Program-made: the position numbers and the translations under genes
The notes under the pieces: generated by a model
What the model was told of the DNA's origin: nothing
Databases searched by the model: none
The model's input: only the letters and a program-made list of their open reading frames with translations
NCBI GenBank assembly: GCA_030830005.1
Contig: JAURNV010000016.1
Span: 1 to 64,000, forward strand
From: Flavobacteriaceae bacterium
GTDB lineage: Bacteria > Bacteroidota > Bacteroidia > Flavobacteriales > Flavobacteriaceae
Length of the DNA: 64,000 bases
Direction of reading: 5' to 3'
Shown: piece after piece, positions 43,764-54,651 of the stretch
Numbering within the stretch: the first letter of the stretch is position 1
Layout: each line of letters begins with the position of its first letter

Positions 43764-45107
43764 ATGTTTAAAAAGATACTTGTCGCCAATCGAGGCGAAA
43801 TTGCGCTACGTGTTATTCGAACATGCCGAGAAATGGGCATCAAAACTGTAGCTGTTTACTCCAAAGCAGATGCAGATAGTCTACACGTTCGCTTTGCCGA
43901 CGAAGCCGTTTGTATTGGTCCAGCAGCTAGCAGTGAGTCTTACCTTAAGATAGCAAACATCATTGCTGCTGCAGAAATTACCAATGCAGATGCAATTCAC
44001 CCCGGCTATGGCTTTCTTTCTGAAAATGCTAAATTTTCAAAAATTTGTGAAGAACATCGAATCAAGTTTATTGGGGCTTCTGCTCAAATGATTCAACAAA
44101 TGGGAGACAAAGCTACTGCCAAGGCTACAATGAAAGCTGCCGGTGTTCCTACCATTCCTGGTTCTGAGGGAATCATTGCTTCTTTTGAGGATTGTCAGAA
44201 ACTTGCAAAAGAAATGGGCTATCCAGTAATGCTTAAGGCTACCGCAGGTGGTGGTGGAAAAGGCATGCGCGCAGTATGGAAAGCGGATGCTTTGGAAAAA
44301 GCTTGGGAAAGTGCCCGTCAAGAGTCAAAAGCCGCCTTTGGAAACGATGATATGTATATGGAAAAACTGATAGAGGAACCAAGACATATTGAAATTCAAG
44401 TGGTTGGTGACTCTTTTGGAAAAGCCTGTCATTTGTCTGAGCGTGACTGCTCCGTTCAACGCCGTCACCAAAAACTGACTGAAGAAACGCCTTCTCCCTT
44501 TATGACCGATAAACTACGAAAAGATATGGGTGCTGCAGCAGTAAAAGCGGCAGAATACATAAAATATGAGGGTGCAGGAACAGTTGAGTTTTTGGTTGAT
44601 AAGCACCGAAATTTCTATTTTATGGAGATGAATACTCGTATCCAAGTAGAACATCCAATAACCGAGCAAGTTATTGACTTCGATTTGATTGCTGAACAAA
44701 TCAAAGTCGCTGCAGGAGTGCCAATTGAAGGTAAAAACTACTTCCCAAAATTACATTCCATTGAATGCCGTATAAATGCAGAAGACCCGTATAATGATTT
44801 TCGGCCATCACCAGGAGTGATAAACACACTACATACCCCTGGGGGGCATGGGGTGCGCTTAGATACGCATGTTTATGGAGGCTATATGATTCCTCCATAC
44901 TATGACTCAATGATAGCAAAGCTGATTACCACAGCACAAACTAGAGAAGAAGCCATCAATAAAATGAAACGTGCTTTGGATGAGTTTGTTATCGAAGGCG
45001 TAAAAACTACCATTCCATTCCATCGTCAATTAATGGATCATCCAGAGTATGTGGCGGGTAATTACACTACCAAGTTTATGGAGGATTTTGAAATGGAGGA
45101 GGAATAG
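43764..45107 (+). CDS. accC: Biotin carboxylase of acetyl-CoA carboxylase
   Basis: The 447-residue ATP-grasp enzyme carboxylates biotin on AccB. Motifs: '[21 protein letters not shown]', '[10 protein letters not shown]', '[17 protein letters not shown]' (Gly-rich ATP loop), '[20 protein letters not shown]', '[16 protein letters not shown]' (catalytic region) and 'ECRINAEDP'. The gene ends one base before the convergent peptidase gene. Confidence 0.98.
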   Translation: MFKKILVANRGEIALRVIRTCREMGIKTVAVYSKADADSLHVRFADEAVCIGPAASSESYLKIANIIAAAEITNADAIHPGYGFLSENAKFSKICEEHRIKFIGASAQMIQQMGDKATAKATMKAAGVPTIPGSEGIIASFEDCQKLAKEMGYPVMLKATAGGGGKGMRAVWKADALEKAWESARQESKAAFGNDDMYMEKLIEEPRHIEIQVVGDSFGKACHLSERDCSVQRRHQKLTEETPSPFMTDKLRKDMGAAAVKAAEYIKYEGAGTVEFLVDKHRNFYFMEMNTRIQVEHPITEQVIDFDLIAEQIKVAAGVPIEGKNYFPKLHSIECRINAEDPYNDFRPSPGVINTLHTPGGHGVRLDTHVYGGYMIPPYYDSMIAKLITTAQTREEAINKMKRALDEFVIEGVKTTIPFHRQLMDHPEYVAGNYTTKFMEDFEMEEE

Positions 45108-47231
45108 TTATCCTTTTATTTTTTTACTCGGCAACACTTTAAAGCCCATATTGTATAGTGTAAACGCAAAGATATCTGCGTACTGCTCAATTGTTTTATC
45201 AACAGGAGTTCCTGCTCCATGCCCCGCATTGGTTTCAATACGAATAAGTACTGGGTTTTCTCCTGTTTGTTTATCTTGAACTTCTGCAGCAAACTTAAAA
45301 GAATGTGCCGGAACAACACGATCATCATGGTCTCCTGTAGTTACCAAAGTTGCTGGATAAGCTGTACTTGGTTTCACGTTGTGTAAAGGGGAGTATCCCT
45401 TCAGATACTCAAACATTTCCTTAGATTGTTGTGCGGTACCGTAATCGTATGCCCATCCTGCCCCTGCCGTAAAAGTATGATAGCGCAACATGTCTAGAAC
45501 ACCTACCGCGGGCAGCGCTACTTTGAAAAGCTCTGGGCGTTGTGTCATGGTAGCACCTACCAGTAATCCGCCATTTGAGCCGCCACGAATTGCAAGATAT
45601 TCTGGACTGGTATAGTTGTTGTCTATTAAATATTCGGCAGCTGCAATAAAGTCGTCAAAAACATTTTGCTTATTTAATTGCGTTCCTGCATTGTGCCATG
45701 CCTTTCCATATTCACCACCGCCGCGAAGGTTGGGTACTGCATATACACCCCCTTGCATCAGCCAAACCGCATTTGTGATACTAAAGGTTGGGGTAAGACT
45801 AATATTAAATCCGCCGTAGCCATATAAAATGGTAGGTGTTTTGCTGTCACGTTTAAGTCCCTTTTTGTGCGTAATCATCATGGGAACTTTTGTTCCGTCT
45901 TTTGAGGTATAGAAAACTTGCTTGGATTCAAAGTCTGACGGAGAAAAAGCAATTTCGGGTGCCCAGTACTGACGCGTTAGTCCTGTTTTTGGGTTTAAGC
46001 TAAACGATGATGCGGGCGTATGATAATTTGAAAAGCTATAATATAATACTTCCTGATTTTTTTTACCACTAAAACCACTTGCGCTTCCTGCAGCAGGCAA
46101 TACAATTTCACGAATGACCTTGCCGTTATAGTTGTATTGATACACTTTAGAAAGCGCATCGACCATATATTCAGCAAAAAAATAGCCACTACCACTACTG
46201 ATACTCAAAACGTCTTTTTGTTCAGGGATAAGGTCTTCCCAAAATTCAGGCGAAGGCGATGTAATAGTGGTTTTTATAAGCTTCTTGTTGGGTGCATTCA
46301 AATTAGTTACTAAGAAGAAAATTTCTCCTTTTGTGTCTAGTACATAGGTGTCTGAATCCTCGTTATCTACAATTGTAATCAGTTTGGAAGTAGGATTCTT
46401 AAGGTCTTTTACAAACAGTTTATTGCCAGAAGTGGTATTCGATGCGCTAATGAATAAATAACGTTGATCGTCAGAAACATCTCCACCCACATAACGATGC
46501 TTTTGGTCCGTTGTTCCTCCAAAAACAATTTTGTCTTCAGCTTGAGGGGATCCTAATTTGTGGTAATATAATTTGTGTTGATCTGTCTTAGCGGAAAGTT
46601 CTGAGCCGTCGGGTTTATCATAAGATGAGTAAAAAAAGCCATCGTTCCCTTTCCAAGAAACCGAACTGAATTTCACATTGGTAAGCGTATCCTCCAAAAT
46701 GGTTTTAGATGCTGCGTCTATTACAATTATTTTACGCCAATCGGAGCCGCCTTCCGAAATTAGGTACGCCAATCGGCTTCCATCTTTGGTAAATCGAACA
46801 CCCGCCAAAGAAGTGGTTCCATCTTCGGAAAAAGTGTTTGGGTCTAGAAATACTTCTGGGACTTTGTCTCCTTTTTGGCGATACAATACATAGTGATTTT
46901 GTAAGCCGTCGTTTTTGTAAAAATAGGTATAATCGCCCTCTACAAAAGGTGTTGAGCGTTTTTCGTAATTCCAAAGTTTGGTTAAAGATTCCTTTAACTC
47001 ATCCCTAAAAGGAATATTGTCTAAATACTCAAAAGTGATTTCATTTTGACGAGAAACCCAATCTTCCGTTTCAGCGGATCGGTCATCTTCTAACCAGCGA
47101 TAAGGGTCTTCTACTGCTTGACCAAAAAAGCTATCGACAACAATTTCTTTCTTTGTTTCGGGGTACATAATGGGTGCTTTTTTGGAGCAGGATGAAATTA
47201 AAACTAGCAATAAAAGAAATACAAGGCGCAT
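45108..47231 (-). CDS. Prolyl oligopeptidase (S9A) lipoprotein
   Basis: From ATG 47231 the protein is 707 residues. It has a lipobox '[10 protein letters not shown]' and a beta-propeller (about 65-420) preceded by the 'DPYRWLEDD' start typical of S9A. The alpha/beta hydrolase domain has Ser552 in '[11 protein letters not shown]', Asp in '[15 protein letters not shown]' and His in 'ETNAGHGAG'. It cuts after proline in short peptides. The lipid anchor places it in the periplasm, unlike cytosolic members, suggesting peptide scavenging. It abuts accC directly. Confidence 0.95.
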   Translation of the reverse strand: MRLVFLLLLVLISSCSKKAPIMYPETKKEIVVDSFFGQAVEDPYRWLEDDRSAETEDWVSRQNEITFEYLDNIPFRDELKESLTKLWNYEKRSTPFVEGDYTYFYKNDGLQNHYVLYRQKGDKVPEVFLDPNTFSEDGTTSLAGVRFTKDGSRLAYLISEGGSDWRKIIVIDAASKTILEDTLTNVKFSSVSWKGNDGFFYSSYDKPDGSELSAKTDQHKLYYHKLGSPQAEDKIVFGGTTDQKHRYVGGDVSDDQRYLFISASNTTSGNKLFVKDLKNPTSKLITIVDNEDSDTYVLDTKGEIFFLVTNLNAPNKKLIKTTITSPSPEFWEDLIPEQKDVLSISSGSGYFFAEYMVDALSKVYQYNYNGKVIREIVLPAAGSASGFSGKKNQEVLYYSFSNYHTPASSFSLNPKTGLTRQYWAPEIAFSPSDFESKQVFYTSKDGTKVPMMITHKKGLKRDSKTPTILYGYGGFNISLTPTFSITNAVWLMQGGVYAVPNLRGGGEYGKAWHNAGTQLNKQNVFDDFIAAAEYLIDNNYTSPEYLAIRGGSNGGLLVGATMTQRPELFKVALPAVGVLDMLRYHTFTAGAGWAYDYGTAQQSKEMFEYLKGYSPLHNVKPSTAYPATLVTTGDHDDRVVPAHSFKFAAEVQDKQTGENPVLIRIETNAGHGAGTPVDKTIEQYADIFAFTLYNMGFKVLPSKKIKG

Positions 47232-47282
47232 AATCATAAATTTACCAACAAGGTAGAAAAAATTACAATACGCTAAAAAATA

Positions 47283-48269
47283 TTATAATAGCCCCGCTTC
47301 TATTAAATATTCCGCAATTTGTACGGTATTGGTAGCCGCGCCTTTGCGTAGGTTGTCTGCAACGATCCAAAGATTAAGCCCATTATCTTGAGAGTTGTCT
47401 TTTCTGATACGCCCTACAAAAACCTCATCTTTTCCGTGTGCGTTTAATGGCATGGGGTAGTCGTTACTTTTTAGGTCGTCTTGTACTACAATCCCCGGTG
47501 TTTCGGAAAGTAATTGACGTACTTCATTTAACTCAGCAGGATTGCTTAACGTAAGGTTTACCGACTCGCTATGACCGCCAACGACTGGAATTCGTACTGC
47601 AGTTGCGGTTACCCGAATATTTGGGTCTAAAATTTTATGTGTTTCGTTTACCAATTTCATCTCTTCTTTGGTATACAAATTATCCAAGAAAACATCACAG
47701 TGTGGCAAGGCATTTCGATGAATAGGGTGTGGATATGCGGTTTCGCCTTCAATGCCCTTATATTCATTTTCAAGTTGTTGTACCGCTTTTACACCAGTTC
47801 CAGTAATGGATTGGTATGTAGAAACCACTACACGCTCTATGCCAAATGCGCGATGAATGGGAGCAAGCGCCATTACCATCTGAATAGTAGAGCAGTTTGG
47901 GTTAGCAATAATTTTATCTTCTGCAGTAAGGACATGTGCATTTATTTCAGGCACAATAAGTTTATGATCTGGATGCATTCTCCACGCTGAAGAATTATCT
48001 ATAACCGTACAACCTACCTCAGCAAATTTTGGAGCCCATGTAAGTGATGTTTCACCTCCTGCAGAAAATAACGCAATCTCGGGCTTTAACGAAACGGCCT
48101 CTTCCAGCCCCACAACGCTGTAGTTTTTTCCTAAATATTCTAATTGTTTGCCTACAGAACGTGCTGAAGCTACTGGAATTAACTCTGTGATGGGAAATTG
48201 TCTTTCTGCCAACACTTTTAACATGACTTCGCCCACCATTCCGGTGGCTCCTACTACTGCTACGCGCAT
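47283..48269 (-). CDS. asd: Aspartate-semialdehyde dehydrogenase
   Basis: The 328-residue enzyme reduces aspartyl phosphate to the semialdehyde (Lys, Thr, Met and diaminopimelate synthesis). N-terminal 'VAVVGATGMVGEVMLKVL' binds NADP. The catalytic Cys is in 'IANPNCSTIQMVMAL'. The substrate Arg/His region is 'RIPVVGGHSESV'. It lies 51 nt upstream of the peptidase gene on the same strand. A near-consensus TACATTCG lies just upstream on the minus strand. Confidence 0.96.
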   Translation of the reverse strand: MRVAVVGATGMVGEVMLKVLAERQFPITELIPVASARSVGKQLEYLGKNYSVVGLEEAVSLKPEIALFSAGGETSLTWAPKFAEVGCTVIDNSSAWRMHPDHKLIVPEINAHVLTAEDKIIANPNCSTIQMVMALAPIHRAFGIERVVVSTYQSITGTGVKAVQQLENEYKGIEGETAYPHPIHRNALPHCDVFLDNLYTKEEMKLVNETHKILDPNIRVTATAVRIPVVGGHSESVNLTLSNPAELNEVRQLLSETPGIVVQDDLKSNDYPMPLNAHGKDEVFVGRIRKDNSQDNGLNLWIVADNLRKGAATNTVQIAEYLIEAGLL

Positions 48270-48367
48270 ATCTTAAATTTTGCTGCGAATGTACGCCATT
48301 CGTCAAATAAATCTGAATTGCTAATCACGTTTATCAAAAAAATAACGTTTTGTTTTATTTATAACAA

Positions 48368-49465
48368 TCAGTTTACGATTCTTCGCTTGATACGCTGTGA
48401 AAGCCCTGTTATAAGCTCGTAAGAAATCGTGCCCGCATTATTTGCTAAGGCCTCGGCGCTTGCACTTGGGCCAATCACGATGACCTCATCGCCTTCCTGG
48501 CATTCAATGTGAGTTACATCTACCATGATCATATCCATACAAACATTACCTAAGATAGGTGCTTTTTTACCATGTATCCACACAAAACCATTCCCGTTGC
48601 CATAAATACGTCCTATACCATCAGCATGCCCCAATGGAAGCGTTGCTGTTTTGGTTGTAGTTGTGGCAATAAATGCACGATTATAACCAAGCGAATCTCC
48701 TTTTTGGAGTGTGTGAAGTTGGGATATGATTGTTTTTAGGGTCAATACGGGCTTGAGTTCAGCGTCCACTTGGGTGGCGTTTCCATAGCCATATAGGCTA
48801 ATCCCGGTGCGTACCATAGCGTATTGTGCTTCTGGATAGTTAAGCACACCGGACGTATTTAATACGTGAAAATTAGTGTTTGGAAAAGTTTTTATTACCC
48901 TGTCTACAATTACAGCAAACGCACTCAATTGCCTTTTGGTAAACGCATCGTCTTTCAGATCATCAGAAGAAGCTAGATGCGAATACACTCCTTTAAGCTG
49001 TACACATTTGCTTTCTTCTGCTATGCGCGCTATTAGACTTTTACTTTCCTTAGGTTCAAATCCAAGCCTGTTTAGACCTGTATTAAATTTTACATGTATG
49101 GGATATTCTTTTTCATTACTTTCTTTAGCGGCGTTAATAAACGCATCAAAAATACGATGGCTATATAGGCCAGGTTCAAGCTTATGTTCGATTAAGGATT
49201 TAAGATTTGGCTCCTGAGGATGCAACACCAAAATGGGTTTGTCAATACCTGCTTTTCTCAAAGCAATTCCTTCATGAACGTAGGCCACGCCAAAATAATC
49301 AACACCCGTTTCGGCTAGACATTTCGCGACGGCAATGGCGTCGCTACCATAACCAAAGGCCTTGACAACGGCCAACAGCTTGGTTTCATCTGCCAAATGC
49401 TTTCGCAAAAATTGATAGTTATGTCTTAGATTAGGAAAATGAATTTCCAATATTGTCTCACTCAT
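48368..49465 (-). CDS. alr: Alanine racemase
   Basis: The 365-residue PLP enzyme converts L- to D-alanine for peptidoglycan. The PLP Lys is in 'LAVVKAFGYGSDA' (residue about 34), and the catalytic Tyr side is in 'SYELITGLSQRIKRRI'. 'VRTGISLYGYG' and 'GNVCMDMIMVDVT' are also typical. It is not fused to MurF as in some Bacteroidota. It follows tdk by 6 nt on the same strand. Confidence 0.96.
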   Translation of the reverse strand: MSETILEIHFPNLRHNYQFLRKHLADETKLLAVVKAFGYGSDAIAVAKCLAETGVDYFGVAYVHEGIALRKAGIDKPILVLHPQEPNLKSLIEHKLEPGLYSHRIFDAFINAAKESNEKEYPIHVKFNTGLNRLGFEPKESKSLIARIAEESKCVQLKGVYSHLASSDDLKDDAFTKRQLSAFAVIVDRVIKTFPNTNFHVLNTSGVLNYPEAQYAMVRTGISLYGYGNATQVDAELKPVLTLKTIISQLHTLQKGDSLGYNRAFIATTTTKTATLPLGHADGIGRIYGNGNGFVWIHGKKAPILGNVCMDMIMVDVTHIECQEGDEVIVIGPSASAEALANNAGTISYELITGLSQRIKRRIVN

Positions 49466-49471
49466 GCTGTT

Positions 49472-50110
49472 TCAACCCTTTTTTTGGTTAACTCCCTTTT
49501 CTCTTTTTGATTGAGTTGCTTTCTTTGCGCTTTTTGCTCCCATGGCGTTATGAAAAGCAGCTCTGCTAAGAGGTTCGTATTCTTCTTTTTCGCCAAGCAT
49601 TACAAGGTTTTCACTTTCATTTTTTCGAAAACTATACTGTGCCAATTGTCCTGTGCGAGGACATATTGCATGGACTTTGGTGACATATTCAGCTATAGCC
49701 ATCAAATTTGGCATAGGGCCAAAGGGGTTTCCTTTAAAATCCATGTCTAATCCTGCCACAATAACTCGAATTCCTTTATTTGCCAAATGGTTACACACAC
49801 TAACAATTTCATCGTCAAAAAACTGGGCCTCATCAATGCCTACCACATTACATCCATTTGCTAACGTTCGAATATTGGCTGCATTTGCTACTGGAGTTGA
49901 AACAACTTCATTGGCATCGTGTGAAACAACTTTTTCTTGGGCGTACCTACTATCAACAGAGGGTTTAAAAATTTTAACTTTTTGCTTTGCAATTGAAGCG
50001 CGCTTAAGTCTTCGTATTAACTCTTCCGTTTTTCCCGAAAACATAGAGCCCGTAATGACCTCAATCCAGCCAAAAGAACGATTGCTATATGGGTTATTTT
50101 CGAGGAACAT
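49472..50110 (-). CDS. tdk: Thymidine kinase
   Basis: The 212-residue type II thymidine kinase salvages thymidine. P-loop 'ITGSMFSGKTEEL' (19-31), catalytic Glu94 in 'VGIDEAQFF', lasso region around 140-180. The zinc ribbon of four Cys is reduced to one Cys150 in 'ICPRTGQL', with no partner Cys. The tail (180-212) is rich in Lys/Arg/Gln. It forms an operon with alr downstream. Confidence 0.96.
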   Translation of the reverse strand: MFLENNPYSNRSFGWIEVITGSMFSGKTEELIRRLKRASIAKQKVKIFKPSVDSRYAQEKVVSHDANEVVSTPVANAANIRTLANGCNVVGIDEAQFFDDEIVSVCNHLANKGIRVIVAGLDMDFKGNPFGPMPNLMAIAEYVTKVHAICPRTGQLAQYSFRKNESENLVMLGEKEEYEPLSRAAFHNAMGAKSAKKATQSKREKGVNQKKG

Positions 50111-50184
50111 ACTTTTAATTTTTATTTCCTGATGCCAAGATACGCATGAACCATTAAAAGTATTAAATTTAGAGAGCCGAAATT

Positions 50185-50619
50185 ATGGGAGAAAAAAAAG
50201 TTATTCATAGCGATGCTGAAAAGAAAATCATGAGTCTAGCGCACGATATCTTACGAAGCCGTTCTCGTATGAGTCTTGCAGACATTAATGCCAAAGCCTT
50301 GGAAATTGTATCTCTTACAACTCCAAATGCAACTAATCTTTCTTCAGAGGCTGCCATAACAACATTAGAAGAAGCACTACAAAATCATGAAAATGAATTG
50401 GTCTTTGAACCAATTTCTTACGATTATGTAACTAGTCTTTTTGAAGGAAGTCGTGCCGATTATCAACGAATAATGTCTATGTTGAGTTCTAAAGAAACTG
50501 CTGAGGAGGCACAGCATTTTATTGAGCAACACATACAACCCGAGTACGACTGGAGCGCTAAACAAAAGGAAGTTTCTGCGTTTTTGGCACATGTTTCGGA
50601 CATGTTTATTTCACGTTAA
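50185..50619 (+). CDS. Conserved hypothetical protein
   Basis: The 144-residue soluble protein is mostly helical, with no signal peptide or membrane segment and no recognised motif. Visible features are 'AHDILRSRSRMSLADINAKALEIVSL' near the start and a C-terminal 'AHVSDMFISR'. It precedes rsmI by 11 nt on the same strand and is probably co-transcribed. The close packing suggests a housekeeping role, but none can be named. Confidence 0.7.
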   Translation: MGEKKVIHSDAEKKIMSLAHDILRSRSRMSLADINAKALEIVSLTTPNATNLSSEAAITTLEEALQNHENELVFEPISYDYVTSLFEGSRADYQRIMSMLSSKETAEEAQHFIEQHIQPEYDWSAKQKEVSAFLAHVSDMFISR

Positions 50620-50630
50620 AGCAGATTGAT

Positions 50631-51326
50631 TTGGAAGAACTTAAAGAAATTAACGTTACTAACGGGCTATGGCTGGTACCAACGCCAATAGGGAATTTGT
50701 CAGATATTACGCTTAGGGCTCTAGAGGTGCTGCGCTGTGCTGACCTGATTTTGGCAGAGGATACCCGAACTACAGGGAAACTCTTAAAGAAGTTTGATAT
50801 CGACACGCCTATGCGCTCTTATCATATGCATAACGAGCATAAATCCTTGTCTAAAATCACACAAGAATTGTCTGCGGGCGGTTGTTTTGCTTTGGTTTCG
50901 GATGCTGGAAGCCCTGGTATCTCAGATCCTGGATTTTTGTTAGTCCGCGCATGTGTAACTGAACAAATCCCCGTGCATGCACTTCCCGGCGCCACTGCCC
51001 TTGTTCCGGCCCTTACTCTTAGCGGATTGCCATCTGAACGCTTTAGTTTCGAAGGTTTTTTGCCTCAAAAAAAGGGGCGGCTTACCCGTTTAAAAAGCTT
51101 AGTAGACGAACAACGAACTATGGTGTTTTACGAATCTCCCCATCGTTTAGTAAAAACCCTTACAGAACTTGCCGTACAGCTTGGAGGAGATAGAAACGCT
51201 AGTGTGTCTAGGGAGCTTTCTAAAAAGTTCGAAGAAACTATACGCGGAACACTTGCAGAACTTATTTTACATTTTACTCATGCCCCTACTAAGGGTGAAT
51301 TTGTCATCGTTGTACAAGGAAAATGA
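50631..51326 (+). CDS. rsmI: 16S rRNA (cytidine(1402)-2'-O)-methyltransferase
   Basis: The 231-residue RsmI has the tetrapyrrole-methylase fold: 'GLWLVPTPIGNLSDITLRAL', 'AEDTRTTGKLL', 'ALVSDAGSPGISDPGF', 'ALPGATALVPAL', 'FYESPHRL' and 'GEFVIVVQG'. It 2'-O-methylates C1402 in the decoding centre with SAM. The only reasonable start is TTG 50631, because no ATG lies between it and the conserved 'GLWLVPTP'. Its stop is followed within one base by the recJ ATG. Confidence 0.95.
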   Translation: MEELKEINVTNGLWLVPTPIGNLSDITLRALEVLRCADLILAEDTRTTGKLLKKFDIDTPMRSYHMHNEHKSLSKITQELSAGGCFALVSDAGSPGISDPGFLLVRACVTEQIPVHALPGATALVPALTLSGLPSERFSFEGFLPQKKGRLTRLKSLVDEQRTMVFYESPHRLVKTLTELAVQLGGDRNASVSRELSKKFEETIRGTLAELILHFTHAPTKGEFVIVVQGK

Positions 51327-51327
51327 T

Positions 51328-53031
51328 ATGCGTTGGAACTATAAGCCTACCCCTAACAAAGCCATTGTAACCAACTTAAAAGAACGTTTGGGTGTAGATA
51401 CCGTTATCGCTACCCTATTAGCCCAACGCAAAATAGATACATTTGATGCTGCAAAAACTTATTTTAGGCCCCATTTTGATCAGCTTCACGATCCTTTTTT
51501 AATGCAAGACATGGACAAAGCTGTATTGCGCTTATTAAACGCTATCACGCAGCAAGAATCTATCATGGTTTTTGGCGATTATGATGTTGACGGCACTACT
51601 TCAGTTGCTATGGTTAGTCATTTCTTACAACAGCATGGTGTTTCTGTGATGTCATATATTCCCGACCGTTACGACGAAGGATATGGGGTGTCTAAAAAAG
51701 GGATTGATGCCGCAAAAAACGCAAACATCTCTTGTATGATTGTACTGGACTGTGGTGTAAAGGCAATTGATTTAATTGATTATGCTAATTCGTTAGAAAT
51801 AGATGTTATTGTTTGTGACCACCATAATCCGAGTAAAAAACTTCCTAATGCATTGGCTGTATTAGATCCCAAGCGTAACGACTGTGCTTATCCATACAAA
51901 GATTTATGCGGCTGCGGGGTAGGATTTAAACTCCTGCAAGGGATTGTTCAAAAGCAAGGCAAACAGCCCGATGTGCTTTTGCCTTATTTAGATTTTTTAG
52001 TTGTTGCCATTGCTGCCGATATTGTCCCTATAACAGGTGAAAATCGCGCCTTGGCTTTTATGGGATTACAGCAACTGAATACTACCCCCAGACCTGGATT
52101 AAAAGTGCTTCTGCGCGACAAAACAGGGGGACAGCTTATCTCAGATGTGGTTTTTGGAATGGCTCCGCGGATTAATGCAGCAGGACGCATAAAACACGGG
52201 TTATATGCGGTAGAGTTACTGCTTTCAAGTACTGAAGAAGAAGCTGCAAAAATTGCAGAAACCATAGAAGTTTTTAATACATCCCGAAGAAGCCTTGACC
52301 AAGAAATTACGGAAGAAGCGCTCACACAAATTGAAGCAAACAACGAAACGAATAAAGCAAGTACCGTGCTATATGCGCCGCACTGGCACAAAGGAGTAAT
52401 TGGAATTGTTGCTTCACGGCTAATTGAAACGTATTATCGTCCGACCCTTGTCTTTACTCAATCTGATAAAGGGATTTTAGCTGCCTCCGCACGATCCGTT
52501 CGTGGGTTTGATGTGTATGCTGCAATTGAAGCGTGCTCCGAGCACATTATTCAATTTGGCGGTCACAAATATGCCGCAGGGGTTACTTTAAAAGAACACA
52601 ACTATCAAGCCTTTAAACTTGCTTTTGAGCAATACGTTAAAAAGACTCTTACTCTAGAACAAAAAGAGCCTGTTTTGGAAGTAGATGTTGAATTGCCTTT
52701 TGATGCTATTACACCAAAAATGTTGCGTATCCTAAAGCAAATGGAGCCCTTTGGCCCTGAAAACAGAAGTCCGGTGTTTTTTGCTGAAAATGTAATTGAC
52801 AACGGCAACGCAAAGTTGGTCGGTAGAAACAATGATCATATCAAAGCGCGCCTTTTACAAGGCAACAGCCCCCCGATTGATGCTATAGGGTTTGGTCTAG
52901 GAAATAAACTAGAGCTGCTTAAAAAAGGAAAGCCCTTCAAAATAGCTTATACGCTCGAGGAAAACCATTGGCAGGGTAATGTAGCGATACAGTTGCGCTT
53001 AAAAGACATTCAGCTGGCGTCTTTTTTATAG
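51328..53031 (+). CDS. recJ: Single-stranded-DNA-specific exonuclease RecJ
   Basis: From ATG 51328 the protein is 567 residues. The catalytic DHH core has '[16 protein letters not shown]', 'IVLDCGV' and '[12 protein letters not shown]'. The DHHA1 and OB-fold parts follow, with '[11 protein letters not shown]'-like '[11 protein letters not shown]' and '[11 protein letters not shown]'. It degrades single-stranded DNA 5'->3' in recombination and mismatch repair. The frame is open to 51169 inside rsmI, but that start is in the wrong frame context and lacks homology. Its 3' end overlaps pgi by 22 nt. Confidence 0.96.
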   Translation: MRWNYKPTPNKAIVTNLKERLGVDTVIATLLAQRKIDTFDAAKTYFRPHFDQLHDPFLMQDMDKAVLRLLNAITQQESIMVFGDYDVDGTTSVAMVSHFLQQHGVSVMSYIPDRYDEGYGVSKKGIDAAKNANISCMIVLDCGVKAIDLIDYANSLEIDVIVCDHHNPSKKLPNALAVLDPKRNDCAYPYKDLCGCGVGFKLLQGIVQKQGKQPDVLLPYLDFLVVAIAADIVPITGENRALAFMGLQQLNTTPRPGLKVLLRDKTGGQLISDVVFGMAPRINAAGRIKHGLYAVELLLSSTEEEAAKIAETIEVFNTSRRSLDQEITEEALTQIEANNETNKASTVLYAPHWHKGVIGIVASRLIETYYRPTLVFTQSDKGILAASARSVRGFDVYAAIEACSEHIIQFGGHKYAAGVTLKEHNYQAFKLAFEQYVKKTLTLEQKEPVLEVDVELPFDAITPKMLRILKQMEPFGPENRSPVFFAENVIDNGNAKLVGRNNDHIKARLLQGNSPPIDAIGFGLGNKLELLKKGKPFKIAYTLEENHWQGNVAIQLRLKDIQLASFL

Positions 53032-54650
53032 TGCGCAAGTAATTGTTCGGTTGAGAAGTCGTGTATTGCTTTTTGAGTACCCTCAAACTCGTTTAAAATA
53101 ACGCTTGCCAATTGCTTGCCCAACTCTACACCCCACTGATCGTAGCTGTAAATGTTCCAAACAACACCCTCAACAAAAATTTTATGCTCGTACATGGCAA
53201 CCAACGCTCCAAGTGTTTTAGGCGTAAGTTTATCAATAAGTAAGGTTGTGGTGGGTTTGTTCCCTGTAAAAATTTTAAAGGGGACTAACTTTTCAAGAAC
53301 TTCTCCCCTCATCCCTATTTTAATCAATTCTTCTCGGACTTGCGCTTCATTTTTACCATTCATCAAGGCTTCCGTTTGCGCAAAGAAATTTGCCATGAGC
53401 TTGTCATGGTGGTCTGCATTTCCATGAAGGGGGTTTTTAAATCCAATAAAGTGTGCAGGAATAAGCTTTGTTCCTTGGTGCATAAGCTGAAAAAAGGCGT
53501 GTTGTGAATTGGTGCCCGGTTCGCCCCAAACAATATTCCCCGTTTCGTAAGTAACCGGTGCGCCATTTCTGTCAACTGACTTACCATTGCTTTCCATTAT
53601 GCCCTGTTGCAAGTATGCTGGCAAGCGGTGCAAATATTGTGTGTAAGGAATAACTGCTTCGGACTGTGCTCCTAAAAAACTAGTATACCAAACCGTGAGC
53701 AATGCCAATATTACCGGAATGTTTTCTGCTAATGGTGTTGACGCAAAGTGTAGGTCCATTTGGTTAGCGCCATATAACAATTCCTCAAAATGGTCAGGGC
53801 CAACCGCTAAGGCAATTGACAACCCTACTGCACTCCAAAGTGAAAAACGCCCTCCAACCCAATCGTTCATAGGGAACACATTCTCAGGTTGAATTCCAAA
53901 GGCTTTAATTGCAGGAAGGTTGGTAGAAACAGCAACAAAATGAGTTGCCACGGCTTGCTCTCCCATGGCCTTAACTAACCATTTTTTGGAAGTCATAGCA
54001 TTGGAAAGTGTCTCTTGTGTTGTAAACGTTTTGGAAACCACTACAAATAATGTTGTCTCGGGATTTACCCTTTTGAGTACTTCCATAACATGATCACCAT
54101 CAACATTAGAAATAAAATGAACGTTAAGGTGGTTTTTGTAATATGCCAAGGCCTCTGTAATCATTACGGGACCTAAATCAGATCCTCCAATACCAACATT
54201 TACAATATCAGTAAACGGTTTCCCAGAAGCGCTTTTTCGCGTTCCGTCAATCACTGATTTACTAAAAGATCGTATTTTATTCCGAACCTTATATATTTCA
54301 GGGACAACATTGTCGCCATCCACTTGAATGGTTGATTCTGGGGCTGCCCTTAGCGCGGTATGAAGTACTGAACGTCCTTCTGTTTGATTGATTGGTTTGC
54401 CGCCTAAATATGCTGCTCTTGCGTCTTCTAATCCTGTTTCTTTAGCGAGTTTAAGCAGCGAATCCAAAATTTCTTTATCGATATGGTTTTTAGAATAATC
54501 CACAAAAAACTGCTCCCAGGATATTGAATAGCTTTTAGCTCTTGAGGGGTTGCCGGCAAAATATTTTTGCAAGGTGCTAGGGTTGTCGGCAAGTTTTTTG
54601 AGCTTTTTCCAGCTTTCTGTTGATGTTGGGTTGGTATTTGGAAATGACAT
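53010..54650 (-). CDS. pgi: Glucose-6-phosphate isomerase
   Basis: From ATG 54650 the protein is 546 residues. Signature motifs are '[21 protein letters not shown]', '[15 protein letters not shown]', '[15 protein letters not shown]', 'ESNGKSVD' and '[19 protein letters not shown]'. It interconverts glucose 6-P and fructose 6-P. The N-terminal extension from 54674 lies upstream of the usual start and overlaps the M23 gene end; it is rejected. The 3' end overlaps recJ. Confidence 0.97.
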   Translation of the reverse strand: MSFPNTNPTSTESWKKLKKLADNPSTLQKYFAGNPSRAKSYSISWEQFFVDYSKNHIDKEILDSLLKLAKETGLEDARAAYLGGKPINQTEGRSVLHTALRAAPESTIQVDGDNVVPEIYKVRNKIRSFSKSVIDGTRKSASGKPFTDIVNVGIGGSDLGPVMITEALAYYKNHLNVHFISNVDGDHVMEVLKRVNPETTLFVVVSKTFTTQETLSNAMTSKKWLVKAMGEQAVATHFVAVSTNLPAIKAFGIQPENVFPMNDWVGGRFSLWSAVGLSIALAVGPDHFEELLYGANQMDLHFASTPLAENIPVILALLTVWYTSFLGAQSEAVIPYTQYLHRLPAYLQQGIMESNGKSVDRNGAPVTYETGNIVWGEPGTNSQHAFFQLMHQGTKLIPAHFIGFKNPLHGNADHHDKLMANFFAQTEALMNGKNEAQVREELIKIGMRGEVLEKLVPFKIFTGNKPTTTLLIDKLTPKTLGALVAMYEHKIFVEGVVWNIYSYDQWGVELGKQLASVILNEFEGTQKAIHDFSTEQLLAHYKKDAS

Positions 54651-54651
54651 A

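Noticed and set aside
51169..51327. N-terminal extension of the recJ frame into rsmI
   Set aside because: The extension is translated rsmI sequence in another frame with no RecJ homology; the ATG right after the rsmI stop is the natural start.
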